A stretch of DNA of 64,000 bases from Pseudomonas viridiflava (GTDB taxonomy: Bacteria; Pseudomonadota; Gammaproteobacteria; Pseudomonadales; Pseudomonadaceae), in contig NZ_UUPU01000006.1 of NCBI RefSeq assembly GCF_900591205.1, positions 1 through 64,000 of the forward strand, read 5' to 3'. A program made the translations under genes and the position numbers. The notes below the pieces were generated by a model. That model worked only from the letters and a program-made list of their open reading frames with translations, ran no database searches and was not told the DNA's origin. Below, piece after piece: positions 54,645 through 64,000 of the stretch (the stretch's first letter is position 1; each line of letters starts with the position of its first letter).

Positions 54645-56177
54645 TCAGCCGCCCTCGCGAACATTGGCCACGGGAATCTTCAAGTGCGCCAGGCGGTAGA
54701 GCAGCGTGCGGCGTGCTACGCCCAGCTCACGGGCGGTTCGGGTTCTATTGCCACGGTTCTTGTGCAAGCAGTCGATCAGGAATACCCGCTCGACTCGCTC
54801 CAGGCGTTGGCGCAAGGTGGCATCGACCGCTTCATTGGCGGGTGTCGCCGACAGGGAAAGGTGCGCAGGCAGGATCACCGCGTCGTCACACAGCAGCACC
54901 GCACGCTCCACCAGGCACTTGAGTTCTCGTACGTTGCCGGGGAAACCATGACTCGACAGTTGATCCAATGCCGCGCTTGACCACCCCACCATGGTGCGGC
55001 CCAGCGCCGCGCAGGCTTTTTGCGCAAAATGCCGCGCCAACAGCAACACATCGCCGTCGCGCTCACGCAGGGCCGGAAGCTCAATAGGGAACTGCGCCAG
55101 CCGGTAATAAAGGTCTTCGCGAAAACTGCCCTGGGCCACCATCGCAGCGAGGTCACGGTGGGTCGCGGCGATAATGCGCACATCGACCTTGTGCGCCGCA
55201 CTGGCGCCCAATGGGCGAATTTCACCTTCCTGCAAAACCCGCAGCAACTTGGCCTGCAGCGACAGCGGCATATCGCCGATTTCGTCCAGGAGCAAAGTAC
55301 CGCCATGCGCCGCATCAAATAACCCTGCATGGTTGCGCTCGGCCCCCGTGAAGGCGCCTTTGCGATAGCCGAACAGTTCGCTTTCCAGCAGCCCCTCGGG
55401 AAAGGCCGCGCAGTTTTGCACCACGAAGGCTTTGTCGCTGCGCGGCCCGGCGCAATGGATGGCTCGGGCCACTACTTCCTTGCCGGTGCCAGTCTCACCG
55501 CGCAGCAGCACGGTGTAGGGTGTATTCAGCACCTTGCCGATCAGACGGTGAGTTTCATCCATGGCCGTGCTATTGCCGATCAAACCAAATGCCGCCCGTG
55601 TGACCTGCGCTTCGCACTTGGGCTGGGTAACACTCTGCGTGGGCCGTAAATGCCGCAGCAAAGCCAGCTGCATCAGGGTAAAGCTACCGAGCTGGCCCAG
55701 TGAGGCGGCGTAGTCCTGCAAGGATTTCGGGCGCTGACTGGCATACAGCAACACACCTGCAAGGGTCTTGTTGCGACTGAACAACGGCACACACGACAAC
55801 GCGCACCAAGGCTTCGCCGTGGCGGGTAAGAAGCCGCTTTCGTACAGGCTGTTTGCCAGGTCTTCCAGGCTGAGGGCGCAGCGATGACTGAGCACATAGT
55901 GCAGCACCTGCTCATGCTGAAAGTCCGCGCCTGAAGCCAGGTTGCCGGGAGGCAGCGCCCCTGGCAAATGCTGGGCGATCAGCTCAAGCCGACCTGTCGC
56001 CTCGTCGCGCCAATACAGCTGGCTGAGTTCGCACTGACTCAGTTGGGCAGCCGCCGCGACACACAGGTCAGGCAAACTTTTGTCGTCGTCATCAGTGCCC
56101 AGGCGAGTGAACCAGCCCAGCAACGCATCAGCGTAGGCCAGTGGATGGGGCAACTGGGCAAACAGGTTACCTGTCAT
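54645..56177 (-). CDS. sfa: Sfa-like sigma-54 activator
   Basis: This 510-residue enhancer-binding protein has an N-terminal GAF-like region (residues about 15-190) and an AAA+ domain with Walker A GETGTGKE near 227-234 and GAFTGA near 274-279, the loop that contacts sigma-54. A C-terminal Fis-type helix-turn-helix ([19 protein letters not shown]) follows. It overlaps the clpV stop in an ATGA. Encoded in the cluster like Sfa2, it likely activates sigma-54 promoters of the T6SS or of hcp/vgrG genes elsewhere. No sigma-54 promoter is visible within this operon. Confidence 0.94.
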   Translation of the reverse strand: MTGNLFAQLPHPLAYADALLGWFTRLGTDDDDKSLPDLCVAAAAQLSQCELSQLYWRDEATGRLELIAQHLPGALPPGNLASGADFQHEQVLHYVLSHRCALSLEDLANSLYESGFLPATAKPWCALSCVPLFSRNKTLAGVLLYASQRPKSLQDYAASLGQLGSFTLMQLALLRHLRPTQSVTQPKCEAQVTRAAFGLIGNSTAMDETHRLIGKVLNTPYTVLLRGETGTGKEVVARAIHCAGPRSDKAFVVQNCAAFPEGLLESELFGYRKGAFTGAERNHAGLFDAAHGGTLLLDEIGDMPLSLQAKLLRVLQEGEIRPLGASAAHKVDVRIIAATHRDLAAMVAQGSFREDLYYRLAQFPIELPALRERDGDVLLLARHFAQKACAALGRTMVGWSSAALDQLSSHGFPGNVRELKCLVERAVLLCDDAVILPAHLSLSATPANEAVDATLRQRLERVERVFLIDCLHKNRGNRTRTARELGVARRTLLYRLAHLKIPVANVREGG

Positions 56178-58606
56178 TGGCTGAACTCACAGATTGGGTT
56201 GCCGTTACCATCCAGGCCGGCATGCACCTGCGACAGGCGCTCACCGCTGGCCATCGCCTCCAGCAGACGGTCCACTACCTGCGGCAGCAAGTGCATCTCA
56301 ACCCATTGGTCGATATAACGGGCGCCGCTGTCACCGTGAGCACAACGCTGGGCCATGTGCGCCACCAATTCGGGCGTGTAGCTGAAGGCAAGCTTGCGCA
56401 GATGCAACCTATGCCCGAGGCGTTCCAGCTTGAGCCTTACCACGTCATGCAGGACCTCTCCCGTGATCGGGTAATACGGCACTACTCGCATTCGGGCCAG
56501 CAGCGCAGGCTTGAAGTGGTCGCGCAGCAGCGGGCGGATCGCCTCTTGCAAGAGCTGCACATCCGGTCGTCGGTCGCCGGCGCATAATTCGCCGATGCAC
56601 TCGCTGCCCAGGTTGGAGGTCATCAGGATCAGCGTGTTGCGAAAGTCGATTTCGCGGCCTTCCCCATCATTGGCCAAGCCTTTGTCGAAAATCTGATAGA
56701 ACAGGTTCAACACTTCGGGGTCGGCCTTCTCAACCTCATCGAGCAGCACCACCGAATAGGGGCGTTGGCGTACGGCCTCCGTCAACACCCCGCCCTCGCC
56801 ATAGCCGACATAACCAGGTGGCGCGCCAATCAGCCGGGACACCGCGTGTTTTTCCTGGAACTCCGACATGTTCAAGATGGTGACAAAGCGCTCACCCCCG
56901 TACAGCAGATCACCAAGGGCCATGGCCGTTTCGGTCTTGCCCACGCCACTTGGGCCCACCAGCAGAAATACGCCGACCGGGGCATCGGCCTTGTTCAGCC
57001 CGGTCGCCAAGGCACGCAGGTTACGATCCAGGGCCTGCACCGCTTGCTCCTGACCGAGGATGCGCAAGCGCAGCGCCTCGGCAAAACCCAGGACCTTTTC
57101 ACTGCTCTCCAGGGTCAGTTGCTCAACAGGAATACCGGTCCAGGCGCTGATAACCTGGGCCACCAGGCGCGGGCACACTTGTTGATCCACTGTGCGCTGC
57201 TCGAACCAGCGTGACTCCAGGACCTGACGCTCGCGCTCCACCGCCTCCATCCGAATGCTCAGCGCATGCAACGCCTGCTCATCTATCGGCAGCCCGGCAT
57301 CCCTGTCCCGGGTCAATGCCTGGCTCTGGCGCGCACCCTCCGCCTGCTCAGCGTACAGACGCTGCAATGCCTCGGGCGCCGCGTCACGGCTGGTGCGCAC
57401 ACGGGCGCAGGCGGTATCCAGCACGTCCACTGCCTTGTCGGGCAACTGGCGCCCGGCCAGATAGCGTGCGCTCATCTGCGCCGCCGCGACGACGGCATCG
57501 TCACGCACATACACACCGTGGCTACGCTCGTACGTCGGCACCAGGCCACGCAGGATCGACACCGCCTGTTCAACACTGGGTTCGCTGACCAGCACCGGCT
57601 GAAAACGCCGCGCCAATGCCGGGTCTTTTTCGAAATATTTCTTGTATTCCGACCACGTGGTGGCGGCGATGGTGCGCAGTTCACCCCGGGCCAGGGCCGG
57701 CTTGAGCAGGTTGGCAGCATCGGACGCGCCACCCTGCGCGCCAGCCCCCACTAACGTATGGGCTTCGTCGATAAACAGGATCACCGGTTTTGCCGAAGCG
57801 TTGACCTCATCAATCACACCTTTGAGGCGTCGTTCAAATTCACCCTTGATGCTGGCCCCGGCCTGGAGCAACCCCATATCCAGGGTCAACACCCGCACAT
57901 CCTTGAGCGGTTCCGGTACTTGCGAGCTGGCGACACGCAGGGCAAGACCCTCGACAACCGCCGTTTTACCCACCCCGGCCTCTCCCACCAGAATCGGGTT
58001 GTTCTTGCGTCGGCGCACAAGTATGTCGATCAGTTGGCGGATCTCCGCATCGCGACACAGCACCGGGTCGATGCGCCCTTCGTGGGCCTGACGGGTCAGG
58101 TCATGGGTAAACCGCTCAAGCAACGAATCCTGATTGGGCACACAGGTGTTTTCAGCTACCTGACTCAATAGAAAATCGTGCACGCGCTGTGGGTCCATAC
58201 GGCTCAATAACCGCTGATAACCACTGCCGGCGTGATCTAACGGATGACGCAAAAGCGCCAGCAACAGGGCGCCGTGATCCACCTGCGTCTGGTGCAGCTC
58301 CAGATGGGCAACCATCAAGGCTTGTTGCAGCCACTGCACCAGGGCCTGGGCAAATACCGGATTGCGCGACGCACTCGCCTCCTCCTTGGGTTGCAATATT
58401 GCTTGCAGCTCGCCGGCCTCGACCCCCGCATCTGCCAACGCCCGCACCAGAACGCCGTCGTGATGCTCAAGCAGGGTCAGCAGCAGGTCTTCCACCAACA
58501 CTTCCCGACCGCCCCGTGTCACACAGCGCTCGGCCGAACGCTCAAGGTCTCGACGGGCCTGGGCGGTCAGCGTCTGGATCAGTTGTTGCAAGTCCACATT
58601 CATCAT
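56174..58606 (-). CDS. clpV: ClpV (TssH), T6SS sheath-recycling ATPase
   Basis: This 810-residue Clp/HSP100 AAA+ ATPase has an N-terminal Clp_N domain, then D1 with Walker A GEAGVGKT near residues 208-215 and D2 with Walker A GPSGVGKT near 549-556, plus Walker B and sensor motifs. The N-terminus ([19 protein letters not shown]) is of the ClpV type that binds the sheath protein TssC. It disassembles contracted sheath. Start is 58606 or 58603 (tandem ATGs). It lies six bases after the tssG stop. Confidence 0.96.
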   Translation of the reverse strand: MMNVDLQQLIQTLTAQARRDLERSAERCVTRGGREVLVEDLLLTLLEHHDGVLVRALADAGVEAGELQAILQPKEEASASRNPVFAQALVQWLQQALMVAHLELHQTQVDHGALLLALLRHPLDHAGSGYQRLLSRMDPQRVHDFLLSQVAENTCVPNQDSLLERFTHDLTRQAHEGRIDPVLCRDAEIRQLIDILVRRRKNNPILVGEAGVGKTAVVEGLALRVASSQVPEPLKDVRVLTLDMGLLQAGASIKGEFERRLKGVIDEVNASAKPVILFIDEAHTLVGAGAQGGASDAANLLKPALARGELRTIAATTWSEYKKYFEKDPALARRFQPVLVSEPSVEQAVSILRGLVPTYERSHGVYVRDDAVVAAAQMSARYLAGRQLPDKAVDVLDTACARVRTSRDAAPEALQRLYAEQAEGARQSQALTRDRDAGLPIDEQALHALSIRMEAVERERQVLESRWFEQRTVDQQVCPRLVAQVISAWTGIPVEQLTLESSEKVLGFAEALRLRILGQEQAVQALDRNLRALATGLNKADAPVGVFLLVGPSGVGKTETAMALGDLLYGGERFVTILNMSEFQEKHAVSRLIGAPPGYVGYGEGGVLTEAVRQRPYSVVLLDEVEKADPEVLNLFYQIFDKGLANDGEGREIDFRNTLILMTSNLGSECIGELCAGDRRPDVQLLQEAIRPLLRDHFKPALLARMRVVPYYPITGEVLHDVVRLKLERLGHRLHLRKLAFSYTPELVAHMAQRCAHGDSGARYIDQWVEMHLLPQVVDRLLEAMASGERLSQVHAGLDGNGNPICEFSQ

Positions 58607-58612
58607 AATGAT

Positions 58613-59626
58613 TCATCCCTCATGAGCATTGCTGGCCACAACGACCACACCGTCGGCGCACTCATGCGCCAGCCAACTGGTCCAGCCGAGGCGACAGACG
58701 TTGTGCTCGCCAATGTGCAACGGCCTGATTTCCTCCCTGGTCAAAACCAGACGCAGGTCGTATTCCAAAGGGTCTCGTGCCGTCAGCCGCACCAGTGAAC
58801 ACAGCCTCGGGTAATCCGCACCAGTGGGTAAAAAACCATGAAATCTCTGCCAGTCCAGGCCCTGTACATGCACCCTGAATTTGCCGCTGCGGTCGGCGAC
58901 ACGGGTTCCCAGCACCTGGTCCTGGCCGAGCACACTGTTCGCCACACCGAGTCGATTTCGCTGAGGGTCGGTAATGACCACGGTGCGTTCGACCCACTGC
59001 TCGATAAACAGGCGGTTGTGCTTGAAGTAGTAACGCAGCACCGTCTCGATCAAGGCTGCCGAATGTGCACGCAGGCTAAGTAACCCCAGATAGGGCAACA
59101 GCCGCTTGCAGTTCACTTGCGCAGCACTGCGGATCTGTTGCCCTCGCAATCCGATCAACGCAAACATCTGCTCGGAGAAGGCATCGCGTGCCCCGCTCTG
59201 GAAGCACGCCCGATAACGGTACTTGCGCCAGATCGGCAACATCAGCCGCTGCAATCGGTGGTGAAACAGGTCCAGGAAGTCACGCGTGGTATTACCGCCC
59301 ACTCCATCCACAAAAGCCTGTTCGCCGTAAAACGCGGGCAGCGGTGATCCCGCGCCACACAGTCCCAACACGTTGAGGCGAAGACGCGCGCGCAATTGGT
59401 CGCGTTCGACAAAAAACTCCACCTGGTCAATATCGTGACCAGGAAAACCAAGACCTGGGTTGGCTTGAAACTCCAACTGGTCATACAGCGCGTCGTCATC
59501 CAGTGTCGGATGGGCATCGCGCAGACGCTTGATCACCTGCAAAACCGCCTGGAACAGCGAATACTCGCGGATGACACGGGACAGATGCGTCAAAGCAGGG
59601 GCTGCTGGCCCATCCTGGGTGGCCAT
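58613..59626 (-). CDS. tssG: TssG, T6SS baseplate protein
   Basis: This 337-residue protein has the TssG signature (VIREYSLFQAVLQVIKRLRD; YDQLEFQANPGLGFPGHDI; FYGEQAFVDGVGGNTTRDFL; LGLLSLRAHSAALIETVLRYYF). TssG forms wedges of the baseplate with TssF and TssE. It overlaps tssF by 37 nt, giving tight translational coupling. The length matches the family. Confidence 0.95.
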   Translation of the reverse strand: MATQDGPAAPALTHLSRVIREYSLFQAVLQVIKRLRDAHPTLDDDALYDQLEFQANPGLGFPGHDIDQVEFFVERDQLRARLRLNVLGLCGAGSPLPAFYGEQAFVDGVGGNTTRDFLDLFHHRLQRLMLPIWRKYRYRACFQSGARDAFSEQMFALIGLRGQQIRSAAQVNCKRLLPYLGLLSLRAHSAALIETVLRYYFKHNRLFIEQWVERTVVITDPQRNRLGVANSVLGQDQVLGTRVADRSGKFRVHVQGLDWQRFHGFLPTGADYPRLCSLVRLTARDPLEYDLRLVLTREEIRPLHIGEHNVCRLGWTSWLAHECADGVVVVASNAHEG

Positions 59627-61377
59627 AGGTACACGTCTCCTTGTGTGCTGGTGACTCGTAGTTCGTGGTAGGCATTGAGGCTGGCGTAAAGCGCGAAGAA
59701 TTCGTTGAGAACCGAGGCGAACACAAAGACTCCGCCCTGCCCAAGGAAACCTTGGGGATCAATCGTCAGGTCGATGCGTAAACCCCGAAACGGCAGGCCA
59801 CGGTGCAATCGGTCTACGGCCGTATGCCTGACCGATCGCAATGCACCCAGGCGTCTTTCGCTGACGTTCTGCGCCTTTCGGTCGTGGTAGCGTGGCAAGT
59901 CATAGGTTTCGAGGATCATTCGCAAGGCATTGATGTCGCTCAATGACAGGTAGTTAAGCGACATGTTGCTGATCAGCCGCCAGAGAAAGTCGTGGTCCAG
60001 GGGCGGTGAAAAACTTGCGGTCGGGGCGCAGATATTCCGAAACGACAACCCTTGCGGTGTCTGTTCGCAAGGCTGATTGATCGACCCTATCGGCAGCAGC
60101 CGAGGCAGGTTGTGGTTGGTGCAGGTCAGCTCGATCGACAGCGTTTGCAGATCGGCCTCCAGGCCGTTGTTAAATCCCAGCCAGGTATCCATCCCGCCGT
60201 GCTGCGCCGACGTACGTTGACGGATGCTGTAGCTGGGGATGCCTGTGGACACATCGGTATCGCCTTCATGTTCGAAGGACTCGAACGGTACGTACGCTTG
60301 ATATCCCAACCCGCCCGGGTGCCAGCCCGCGACGCTGTCTACGGAAAACACACAGGCGTTCTCCCGCGAATACTCTCCAGGTATCAACAGGTATTCATCC
60401 TGCTTGCCGTCCAGGCGAATCGGAACCGCATCATGTTTGAACAGGTTGACGATCGGCGTGCAGTAGAGCTTCACGTTATCCAGGGTGGGTCGCTGGGTCT
60501 CACGCAATGGGTTACGCAGTTCGAAACGCAGCACCATCCCGCACACCTGCTTGAGCCGCTCATGGGGCAAGCTGTGCAGCACATCCAACCCGCACACATC
60601 GACAAACAGGTATTTTTCCGCAAAGGCGAAGTACTCCTGCAGGTGGCGATAACCGCGAAAGGTGTTCAGCGGATAGGGAATCAATGCCTGCTCCTCGCTG
60701 AACCCCACCGGGCGCACCTGGTCCGCGCCAAGTCGCAGCGAAAGCGCCTGCCCATCAGTACCGTTGACCGGCAGGCCATCGTGGCCGAAGGGCAGCAACT
60801 CAATCCCCTCGAGATGGCGTAACAGGCTCAGGTATAAACCTTGGCCGATGTACTGTTCGCCGGCCAGATGCAGGCGCAGTTGGTCGAACGTCCACTCACT
60901 GAAATTGCCGTCGGCGCTCATGTCCAGGCGCAGGCTTAACAGGGCCCGCTCGCCCTGTACGCTGTACTCCAGAGCGCTCAGTCGCAGTGGCAAGACCTGC
61001 GTGGCATAACACGTACGAAAGCGGCAACGCTCACCCTTGATGGCGGCACTTTCGACCGGCGTATCCCGCGCTACCAGCACGCCGGGGCCCGCGTGCTTCA
61101 ACGGATCAAATTGCAGGATGCTGAACGCGGGCATCGGCCGCATGTAGTTGGGCCACAGCAGATGCATCAAGGAGTGAGTCAGCTCAGGCAGCTCGTCATC
61201 CAGTTTCTGGCGCAGGCGGCCGGTGAGAAAGGCAAAGCCCTCCAGCAACCGCTCCACATCCGGGTCCTGGCCGGGCTCTGCCAGAAAGGGTGCGAGTGCC
61301 GGGTTACGTTCCGAGAAACGCCGCCCAAGCTGGCGCAACGCACCAAGCTCGCTTTGGTAATAACGATTAAAGGACAT
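59590..61377 (-). CDS. tssF: TssF, T6SS baseplate protein
   Basis: This protein has about 595 residues from the ATG at 61377, inside the end of tssE with GAGG upstream. The N-terminal hallmark MSFNRYYQSELGALRQLG and segments ELPELTHSLMHLLWPNYMRP and LGGQGGVFVFASVLNEFFALYASLN-like identify it (the last is better read as FLGQGGVFVF). TssF is the wedge component of the baseplate with TssG and TssE. Overlaps on both sides support coupled translation of tssE-F-G. Confidence 0.95.
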   Translation of the reverse strand: MSFNRYYQSELGALRQLGRRFSERNPALAPFLAEPGQDPDVERLLEGFAFLTGRLRQKLDDELPELTHSLMHLLWPNYMRPMPAFSILQFDPLKHAGPGVLVARDTPVESAAIKGERCRFRTCYATQVLPLRLSALEYSVQGERALLSLRLDMSADGNFSEWTFDQLRLHLAGEQYIGQGLYLSLLRHLEGIELLPFGHDGLPVNGTDGQALSLRLGADQVRPVGFSEEQALIPYPLNTFRGYRHLQEYFAFAEKYLFVDVCGLDVLHSLPHERLKQVCGMVLRFELRNPLRETQRPTLDNVKLYCTPIVNLFKHDAVPIRLDGKQDEYLLIPGEYSRENACVFSVDSVAGWHPGGLGYQAYVPFESFEHEGDTDVSTGIPSYSIRQRTSAQHGGMDTWLGFNNGLEADLQTLSIELTCTNHNLPRLLPIGSINQPCEQTPQGLSFRNICAPTASFSPPLDHDFLWRLISNMSLNYLSLSDINALRMILETYDLPRYHDRKAQNVSERRLGALRSVRHTAVDRLHRGLPFRGLRIDLTIDPQGFLGQGGVFVFASVLNEFFALYASLNAYHELRVTSTQGDVYLWPPRMGQQPLL

Positions 61378-61786
61378 CCGGCACAACCTCGACCTGCCCG
61401 CCACCACACAAGCGTGCAGTGAACACCACAGGCTGCTTGACCCCCTTTACCATCAGCATGGCCTCGATGACGAACGCCAGCGCCAATGGGTCATGATCCC
61501 GGGGCAGCGCGATGACTCGCACGTGCTTCAAGCGTGGCTCGTAGGCCCGGATAAATCGCTCGATCAGCAGCCGCGACTGGCTCAGTGACTCATGCAGGCT
61601 GCGGTTCATGTCATTGAGGTCGGGCAAGCCGTAATCCGGCAATGTTTGAACGCTGCCCGCACGGATGCTGAGCATCTTCCCCAAATGGGTGGCGACGGAC
61701 GTCACACCACATGCGGGCGCAGCTGTCGGGCATTCAAGGCGCTCGAACAGGCTTCGGTGGGAGGGCGTGCCCTGACCTCTGCTCAT
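61367..61786 (-). CDS. tssE: TssE, gp25-like T6SS baseplate protein
   Basis: This 139-residue protein is homologous to phage T4 gp25. The conserved patch around YGLPDLND, RLLIERFIRAYEPRLKHVRV and LAFVIEAML matches TssE; the start overlaps the tssC stop (ATGA at 61783). It nucleates sheath polymerisation on the baseplate. Family lengths are 130-180 residues. Confidence 0.92.
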   Translation of the reverse strand: MSRGQGTPSHRSLFERLECPTAAPACGVTSVATHLGKMLSIRAGSVQTLPDYGLPDLNDMNRSLHESLSQSRLLIERFIRAYEPRLKHVRVIALPRDHDPLALAFVIEAMLMVKGVKQPVVFTARLCGGGQVEVVPDVL

Positions 61787-63261
61787 TCTTTATCGAGCTT
61801 GCCAACGAGGGACAGGGTGAAATTCGCCCCCATGTACTTGAAGTGCGGTCGCACGCTCAAGTTGACGCGATACCAGCCGGGCTCGCCTTCGACGTCACTG
61901 ACAACAATGCGCGCCGCCCGCAACGGACGCCGCCCACGCACTTCAGCACTGGGGTTTTCCTGGTCGGCGACGTACTGGCGAATCCACTTGTTGAGCTCCA
62001 GCTCCAGGTCGGTACGTTCCTTCCACGACCCCAGTTGCTCACGCTGCAATACCTTGAGGTAATGAGCCAGCCGGTTGACCACCATCATGTAGGGCAACTG
62101 GGTGCCCAGGCGATAATTCAGCTCGGCTTCCTTGCCCTCGGCGCTGATGCCGAACTGTTTGGGTTTTTGCACCGAACTGGCGGAAAAGAATGCGGCATTG
62201 TCACTGCCCTTGCGCATCGTCAAGGCAATGAAGCCCTCTTGTGCCAGCTCATATTCACGACGGTCGGAAACCAGTACTTCGGTTGGAATCTTGGTTTCGA
62301 TTTCGCCCATGCTGTGAAAGTGGTGCAACGGCAAATCTTCCACCGCCCCTCCGCTTTGCGGGCCGATGATATTCGGGCACCAGCGAAACCGTGCGAAGCT
62401 GTCGGTCAGGCGGGTGGCAAAGGCATAAGCGGTATTGCCCCACAGGTAGTGCTCGTGGCTGTTGACCACGTTTTCCTGGTAGGCGAAGGTCTTGACCGGG
62501 CATTCAAGCGGGTCGTAGGGCGTGCGCAGCAGGAAACGCGGCACCGTCAGCCCGATATAGCGTGCGTCTTCGCTCTGGCGAAAGCTTTGCCATTTGGCAA
62601 ACTGCGGGCCTTCGAAATGGTCCTTGAGATCTTTGAGATCCGGCAAGCCGGTGAAGCTCTCCAGCCCGAAAAACCCAGGACCGGCGGCGGCAATAAAGGG
62701 CGCGTGCGCCATGCAGGCCACACTGGAAGCGTATTGCATCAGCTTCACATCCGGCGCGCTCGGGGAAAGAAAGTAGTTCGCGATGATCGCGCCCACGGGC
62801 TGGCCACCAAACTGACCGTATTCTGCACTGTAGATATGTTTGTACAGCCCGGACTGGGTCACTTCCGGCGAGTCTTCGAAGTCATCCAGCAGGTCTTGTC
62901 GGGAAACGTTCAGCAGCTCTATCTTGATGTTTTCCCGAAAATTGGTGCGATCGACCAATAACTGCAGCCCCTTCCAGGAGGCTTCCAGGGCCTGGAAGTC
63001 CGGGTGGTGCAAAATTTCATCCATTTGCCGGCTAAGCTTCGTGTCGATCTCGGCAATCATCCGGTCAACCAGCCGTTTCTTCACCGGCTCCCCGCGGTTC
63101 TGCGGTTTGATCAGTTCTTCGATAAATGCCGAGACGCCACGTTTGGCAATGCCATACGCCTCGTCGTCCGCACTCAGTAAGGTCTGGGCAATGATGTTGT
63201 CGAGAATGCTGTATTCAGCCGCAGGCTGCGCTGCGGGCAAAGAGTTCTGTTGGGTGGTCAT
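61783..63261 (-). CDS. tssC: TssC, T6SS sheath large subunit
   Basis: This 492-residue protein has the TssC/VipB signature: WKGLQLLVDRTNF, IEVLN-type IKIELLNVSRQDLLDDF, GEYGQFGGQPVGAIIANY-like SAEYGQFGGQP, and PRFLLRTPYDP. It forms the contractile sheath with TssB. The N-terminal helical part carries the ClpV-binding region. It follows tssB by 27 nt. Confidence 0.97.
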   Translation of the reverse strand: MTTQQNSLPAAQPAAEYSILDNIIAQTLLSADDEAYGIAKRGVSAFIEELIKPQNRGEPVKKRLVDRMIAEIDTKLSRQMDEILHHPDFQALEASWKGLQLLVDRTNFRENIKIELLNVSRQDLLDDFEDSPEVTQSGLYKHIYSAEYGQFGGQPVGAIIANYFLSPSAPDVKLMQYASSVACMAHAPFIAAAGPGFFGLESFTGLPDLKDLKDHFEGPQFAKWQSFRQSEDARYIGLTVPRFLLRTPYDPLECPVKTFAYQENVVNSHEHYLWGNTAYAFATRLTDSFARFRWCPNIIGPQSGGAVEDLPLHHFHSMGEIETKIPTEVLVSDRREYELAQEGFIALTMRKGSDNAAFFSASSVQKPKQFGISAEGKEAELNYRLGTQLPYMMVVNRLAHYLKVLQREQLGSWKERTDLELELNKWIRQYVADQENPSAEVRGRRPLRAARIVVSDVEGEPGWYRVNLSVRPHFKYMGANFTLSLVGKLDKE

Positions 63262-63288
63262 GGTGCCAGTGTCCTTTTACTGAAATTG

Positions 63289-63786
63289 TCAGGCGGTGGG
63301 GCTGCTCAGCCCTAACTCCGCCAGCACCCGCGCACGGGAGTCGTCGTCAGCCAGGGCCTGCTCGATGGCTTTGCGAAAACTTGGCGTGTTGCCCAGCGGC
63401 CCTTTGAGCGCCATAAGCGCCTCGCGAAGCGCCATCAGCTTGTGCAGCTCGGGAATCTGCTCCACCAGGTTCGCAGGGTTGAAATCCTTCATGGAGTTGA
63501 TGCGCACCTGGATGGCTAACTCTTCAACCTCGGCATCGTCCTGCAGGCGGTTGGGGACGCTCAGCGTCAGGCTTAACGCCTGCTTGGCCAGCACGTCATC
63601 AAGGGTGTTCTTGTCGAGCGCGATAGGCTTGCGGTCCTCAAGCTTGCGCACGTCCTCACGCTGGGTAAAATCGCCCAGCACCAATAGCTTCAACGGCAGC
63701 TCGACTTCTTCCTGCGCCCCACCGAGAGCGGGTTTGAAGGTGATGTTGATGCGTTCCTTGGGGGCTACCGAACTTTCTTTGGCCAT
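63289..63786 (-). CDS. tssB: TssB, T6SS sheath small subunit
   Basis: This 165-residue protein has the family's PLKLLVLGDFT motif, SLTLSVPNRLQD and the C-terminal helical segment LVEQIPELHKLMALREAL. AGGAG lies seven bases upstream of the ATG at 63786. With TssC it makes the contractile sheath. It is 32 nt downstream of tssA. Confidence 0.97.
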   Translation of the reverse strand: MAKESSVAPKERINITFKPALGGAQEEVELPLKLLVLGDFTQREDVRKLEDRKPIALDKNTLDDVLAKQALSLTLSVPNRLQDDAEVEELAIQVRINSMKDFNPANLVEQIPELHKLMALREALMALKGPLGNTPSFRKAIEQALADDDSRARVLAELGLSSPTA

Positions 63787-63818
63787 GGTTTTTCTCCTTT
63801 TTTCAGTGGCTCGAAAGC

Positions 63819-64000
63819 CTATTCAAGTACCGCTTCAAGATCGAAGAGGCACAGCCTGCGATGGGTCTCTTCCTTGCGCTCGCGCACGGCGTGGTTTTGT
63901 GGCAACAGATCGCAGCAGCGGTGCAGGAGCTGGGTTACTTGCAGGGCCAGCTCCGGCTCCCAGCGCTCAAGCCCAGTGCGTTGCAGTTCGTGGTCCAGGT
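63819..64000 (-). CDS. tssA: TssA, T6SS cap/baseplate protein (C-terminal part)
   Basis: The minus-strand frame enters from the right edge and stops at TAG 63819-63821, giving the last 60 or so residues: helical, with ERWEPELALQVTQLLHRCCD and a closing LCLFDLEAVLE. The position directly before tssB matches tssA of the H2-type order. The rest, including the ImpA-N domain, is outside the window. Confidence 0.8.
   Translation of the reverse strand, partial: LDHELQRTGLERWEPELALQVTQLLHRCCDLLPQNHAVRERKEETHRRLCLFDLEAVLE

Overview
The window reads as chromosome of a Pseudomonas of the fluorescens group. It is GC-rich, with GC-rich third codon positions. It carries several REP/REPIN families typical of fluorescent pseudomonads, Pseudomonas-restricted small families (DUF6124, DUF5629 and DUF6388 types), and an alkB-praA-praB arrangement plus a type VI secretion cluster in the order I know from the P. 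aeruginosa H2 locus. Names rest on motifs and recalled family knowledge; no database search was run.

Layout. 288-7130 is a tightly overlapping plus-strand operon: MoxR ATPase, DUF58, DUF4381, two von Willebrand A proteins (the second fused to TPRs) and a BatD-like protein. 7131-7624 holds a REPIN and then a strikingly structured leader in front of a small DUF6124-type gene (7625-7909). 8054-13523 is sbcD-sbcC plus a glutathione S-transferase-like gene, joined by 4-nt overlaps. 13524-14363 contains a REPIN, a possible 31-residue exported microprotein, a long hairpin and an unambiguous 59-residue exported protein. A periplasmic lactonase-like propeller and a DUF5629 gene follow on the minus strand. 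Divergent from them is a 4.8-kb gene for a dermonecrotic-toxin-like (DUF6543-type) protein. 20868-24308 is an MMPL/RND permease with a YCF48-type propeller, divergent from a Gfo/Idh/MocA oxidoreductase whose promoter holds two exact 15-bp repeats.

25839-42996 is an alkane / long-chain lipid catabolic island. The minus strand carries an acyl-CoA ligase, thiolase, MaoC hydratase, large FabG-type reductase, FadE-type dehydrogenase, FadL porin, two Pra proteins, the AlkB alkane hydroxylase and a membrane-anchored alpha/beta hydrolase. The divergent plus-strand operon carries a Baeyer-Villiger-type flavin monooxygenase, an SDR and a PF10118 metal-dependent hydrolase. Together these could support uptake, terminal hydroxylation, ketone-to-ester oxidation, ester hydrolysis, activation and beta-oxidation. 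Rubredoxin, rubredoxin reductase and a dedicated regulator are not in the window. The alkB and fadE upstream regions share a 20-bp near-palindromic box.

42993-45068 encodes an EIIC-like membrane domain fused to an apparently catalytic EAL domain, followed by a DUF6388-type gene. From 45652 to the right edge is a single minus-strand type VI secretion operon, transcribed tssA(partial)-tssB-C-E-F-G-clpV-sfa-orfX-fha-tssJ-K-L-M-stp-stk. It has post-translational control genes (FHA, phosphatase, kinase) and a sigma-54 activator, but no hcp, vgrG or effector gene inside the window. No rRNA, tRNA, CRISPR array, insertion sequence or prophage was seen.
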